From NCBI GenBank assembly GCA_016208485.1, contig JACQXY010000005.1, forward strand, positions 1 through 49,082: a DNA stretch of 49,082 bases, given 5' to 3'. Below the pieces are notes generated by a model that did not search any database, had not been told where the DNA came from, and saw only the letters and a list, made by a program, of their open reading frames with translations. Of this stretch, positions 46,823 through 49,082 are shown in pieces (the first letter of the stretch is position 1; every line of letters starts with the position of its first letter). The DNA comes from Acidobacteriota bacterium. Lineage in GTDB: Bacteria > Actinomycetota > AC-67. The translations under genes and the position numbers were made by a program.

Positions 46823-49082
46823 CGAGGCTCCATGTTCATGAGCTCACGGGGCTGAAGCCCGACGCGCTCGCGACGTATCTCGCGGCGCTCGGGGTCTTGC
46901 GACTTCTCGCGGAGCAGAAGGACCCGAACGTTCGCGGGTTCTGGCGCGACGAGCACTTCGTGCTCGTCAGTGAACTCGACTGGAAAGCGATCGAGCGCTT
47001 CTTCCTCGAAGACTACGCGCCCACGCCCATCCTGGCGCCATGGAACATGGAGAGCGGCTTCTTCTCCTTGAAGCCGCAGGGAATGCCCCAGCCGTTCGAT
47101 GATGTCCCTGACGATGAGAGTGACGATGCAGACGGCGTACCGGACGTCGATGACGAAGAAGTCGAAGAGGCCGACGAGACGGAACAGGCAGTCGGCGATC
47201 CACTTCTCGATCGCTTCGCGAGCTCTACGGCGCAACGGCTCGAAGCGTTTCGGCATGCAACCGAGATCGCGCGGGTCGCGATCCCCAGCGAGCTGCGTCT
47301 TGCAGAGGAGAACGCGCGCCGCGCGCACGACGAGATGAAGACGAGATCGGCTGATGAGCACGCCAAGCACGACGACGCCCTGAAGAAGATCGCCGACGCG
47401 CAGAGCGGCGTCGCGGGGTTGAAGGCCGATGTCGAAGCGAAGAAGGCCGCGGTCAAAGGAGTGGCGAAAGGAGCGCCGGAGCATGAGGCGCTCAGAGAGG
47501 CGCAAGAATGCGTCAACGCCGCACAGGAGCGGCTGAAACCCCTCAAGAAGAGGGCGAAGGAGCTTAGGAAGGAACTGAAGGCGGCGGAGAAGCGGGCCAA
47601 GGGCGACAAGGAACTCAAGAAACGGATCGCAGAAGCGAAGGCGGGCTTCAAGGAGATTCAAGGGGCGACCAAGGATCGAGTGATCGCCGACCTGCGCGCG
47701 CGCTGGGGTGCAGAAGGTCGGCAATGGGTGGATGCGGCGATTGCGCTTGACGAGAAGGGAGAGGCGAAGTTCACGTCGCTCTTCGGCTCGGGCGGGAACG
47801 ACGGACGAATGGAGTTCACAAAGAACCTCCGCTACCATCTCGCCGCGCTCTTCGATGTCGACACGGGTCATGCGCGAAATGACGCTGCTGCGAGACTAGG
47901 GGCCGCCATCTTCGGGACCCCGACGAACCTGCTCGTCGAAAGGGCCGTGGGGCAGTTCTTCCCCGGCCGTGCGGGCGGCACCAACATGGGCACGGGCTTC
48001 TCCGGTGGTGCTCGCGTCAACCCGTGGGAATTCGTGCTCATGCTCGAAGGAGCGGTTGTGCTCGTCGCGGGCATGAGCCGCCGCGGCGACGTCGAGAAAG
48101 CACGTGTGTCGTCGCCCTTCTGGGTGGAGGGGGCTTCGGCCGGATTCGGGAGCGCGTCCGAGCGCGAAGGCAATCCTCGGGGCGAACAGTGGTTGCCCCT
48201 ATGGTCACAGCCGCTGTGCTACGAGGAGCTCGTTGAGCTCGTTCGCGAGGGGCGGGCGCAGATCGGACGCCGACAGACGACACGAGCCGCGGATCTGGTG
48301 CGCGCCACTGCCCGACTCGGTCTCGCGCGGGGCATCGATTCCCTGCAGCGCTTCGCCTACCTCCAGCGCAACGGCCAGTCGAACCTCGCGGTGTCCACCG
48401 GGCGCTTTTGCGTGACATCGCGTTCCTACCAGGCGCTCCTCGACGATGTCGCGCCTTGGATCGACCGCCTCGTGTGGTACACCAAGCGAACCAAGGACAA
48501 TAATGTTCCGCTCGGTCTCGGCGTGATCGCGCGACGCACTCAGGACGCGCTCTTTGCTGTTTGCCAGCACGAGGCAACGCCCAGGGAATGGCGCGCGCTC
48601 CTCGTCACGCTCGGGGACGCAGAGCTGGCGCTCGTGCGCTCTGGTAAGAATCCTGCGCGGCGGCCTTTGCCCCGACTGAGCAGCGGGTGGGTAGCGGTCC
48701 TGGATGACGGGACGCAGGAAGGCCGGACCGCGCTTCGTCTGGCACTGGCGCTTGCCTCTCAGCACAGGCCACGGGAACAAGAGGATGCGCCCCTCGTGGA
48801 CTCCGTTCGACAGCACTTCCTTCCTCTCGATGATGGGGATAAGAAGCGCCCCCGACTTAAGCTCGACGACAAGGGGCGCGTCATGCGCGACCCCGAGCAC
48901 GTGTGTGTTGGCCGTGATCTCGTCATTGACGCGATCGCCCTGGTGGAGAGGAGGTCGATCTGGGCGCGCTCTTCGAGTGACAAGCGAGAGCGGGCACCTC
49001 AGTTGCCGCTCGAAGCACCGAAGGGCTGCGAAGCGACTCTGGAAGAGATCGCCGCGTGGGTGCGCGGTGACGTCTCCGACGC
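46819..49082 (+). CDS. csx17: Csx17 (Cas8-like subunit of type I-G), 5' part, with coiled-coil insertion
   Basis: The frame is open from ATG 46819 to the end of the window (754 codons). The N-terminus HELTGLKPDALATYLAALGVLR and the motifs GSGGNDGRMEF, VGQFFPGRAGGTNM and NPWEFVLMLEGA are diagnostic for Csx17, the large subunit of type I-G Cascade. Residues 94-128 are very acidic and 160-285 form a long Lys/Glu/Ala-rich coiled coil with few prolines; this insertion between the N-terminal domain and the conserved core seems unusual for the family. The remaining I-G genes (cas7, the csb2-type gene, cas4-cas1, cas2) would be expected beyond the window. ATGA overlap with cas3 supports one operon. 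Confidence 0.9.
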   Translation, partial: MTRLHVHELTGLKPDALATYLAALGVLRLLAEQKDPNVRGFWRDEHFVLVSELDWKAIERFFLEDYAPTPILAPWNMESGFFSLKPQGMPQPFDDVPDDESDDADGVPDVDDEEVEEADETEQAVGDPLLDRFASSTAQRLEAFRHATEIARVAIPSELRLAEENARRAHDEMKTRSADEHAKHDDALKKIADAQSGVAGLKADVEAKKAAVKGVAKGAPEHEALREAQECVNAAQERLKPLKKRAKELRKELKAAEKRAKGDKELKKRIAEAKAGFKEIQGATKDRVIADLRARWGAEGRQWVDAAIALDEKGEAKFTSLFGSGGNDGRMEFTKNLRYHLAALFDVDTGHARNDAAARLGAAIFGTPTNLLVERAVGQFFPGRAGGTNMGTGFSGGARVNPWEFVLMLEGAVVLVAGMSRRGDVEKARVSSPFWVEGASAGFGSASEREGNPRGEQWLPLWSQPLCYEELVELVREGRAQIGRRQTTRAADLVRATARLGLARGIDSLQRFAYLQRNGQSNLAVSTGRFCVTSRSYQALLDDVAPWIDRLVWYTKRTKDNNVPLGLGVIARRTQDALFAVCQHEATPREWRALLVTLGDAELALVRSGKNPARRPLPRLSSGWVAVLDDGTQEGRTALRLALALASQHRPREQEDAPLVDSVRQHFLPLDDGDKKRPRLKLDDKGRVMRDPEHVCVGRDLVIDAIALVERRSIWARSSSDKRERAPQLPLEAPKGCEATLEEIAAWVRGDVSD

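Noticed and set aside
1..49082. tRNA or rRNA genes
   Set aside because: I searched for T-loop and anticodon-stem patterns by eye and found no convincing case.

Overview
The window is GC-rich bacterial DNA with dense, mostly head-to-tail genes that often overlap by 4 bases (ATGA, GTGA, TTGA, CTGA). Several points suggest an uncultured lineage of Actinomycetota: two F420-type luciferase-like oxidoreductases and an FrhB-type protein, a seven-iron FdxA ferredoxin, a fused CobA-HemD, an actinobacterial-type HemB metal site (Cys-Asp-Cys), a DUF5667 protein, and many genes whose start codon lies 6-9 bases after a TANNNT -10 box (leaderless or nearly so). This placement is inference; no rRNA or tRNA gene was seen.

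1-13540: tetrapyrrole genes. A truncated precorrin-2 dehydrogenase, hemC, cobA-hemD and hemY form one overlapping run. A vapBC pair and a DUF4143 ATPase interrupt it. Then come a radical SAM/SPASM protein of the AhbD/NirJ type, transcribed away from hemE, and hemE, hemH, a membrane protein, hemA, hemB and ispH. Together they cover 5-aminolevulinate supply (hemA) through porphyrin formation, iron insertion and the branch to siroheme. A 22-base tandem duplication has removed the expected stop of hemH.

13541-17209: a scarred accessory stretch. It holds a secreted protein with a one-base frameshift in its signal peptide, a membrane-anchored partner, two transposase remnants fused end to end, an intact vapBC pair and the decayed remains of another. 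A 19-base sequence carrying the vapBC -35 box occurs at both ends of this stretch.

17210-36400: mostly chromosomal genes. They include a DUF6941-like protein, two alpha/beta hydrolases, a zinc alcohol dehydrogenase, cysS with a small upstream gene, an ECF sigma/anti-sigma pair, fdxA, a third vapBC pair, an FrhB-like iron-sulfur protein, two LLM oxidoreductases, a Nudix hydrolase, two pairs of exported or envelope proteins, a CocE-type secreted hydrolase, a rhomboid protease, and a second sigma factor followed by a DUF5667 membrane protein. From 35397 to 38680 a dehydrogenase, an FGGY kinase and a class II aldolase look like a sugar or sugar-acid catabolic operon.

38681-49082: an accessory and defence region. 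Gene fragments (possible DNA methyltransferase tail, aldehyde dehydrogenase tail) bracket a small BECR/DUF2283-type pair. An XRE repressor with an ImmA/IrrE peptidase diverges from a phospholipase-D/HerA fusion ATPase. An ORF6N protein, a 104-residue ORF built from a second copy of the HerA Walker B segment, cas3 and csx17 follow, each joined to the next by a 4-base start/stop overlap. cas3 and csx17 mark the start of a type I-G (I-U) CRISPR-Cas locus that runs off the window; no CRISPR array is visible here. The PLD-HerA gene and its coupled neighbours are the best candidate for an undescribed system.
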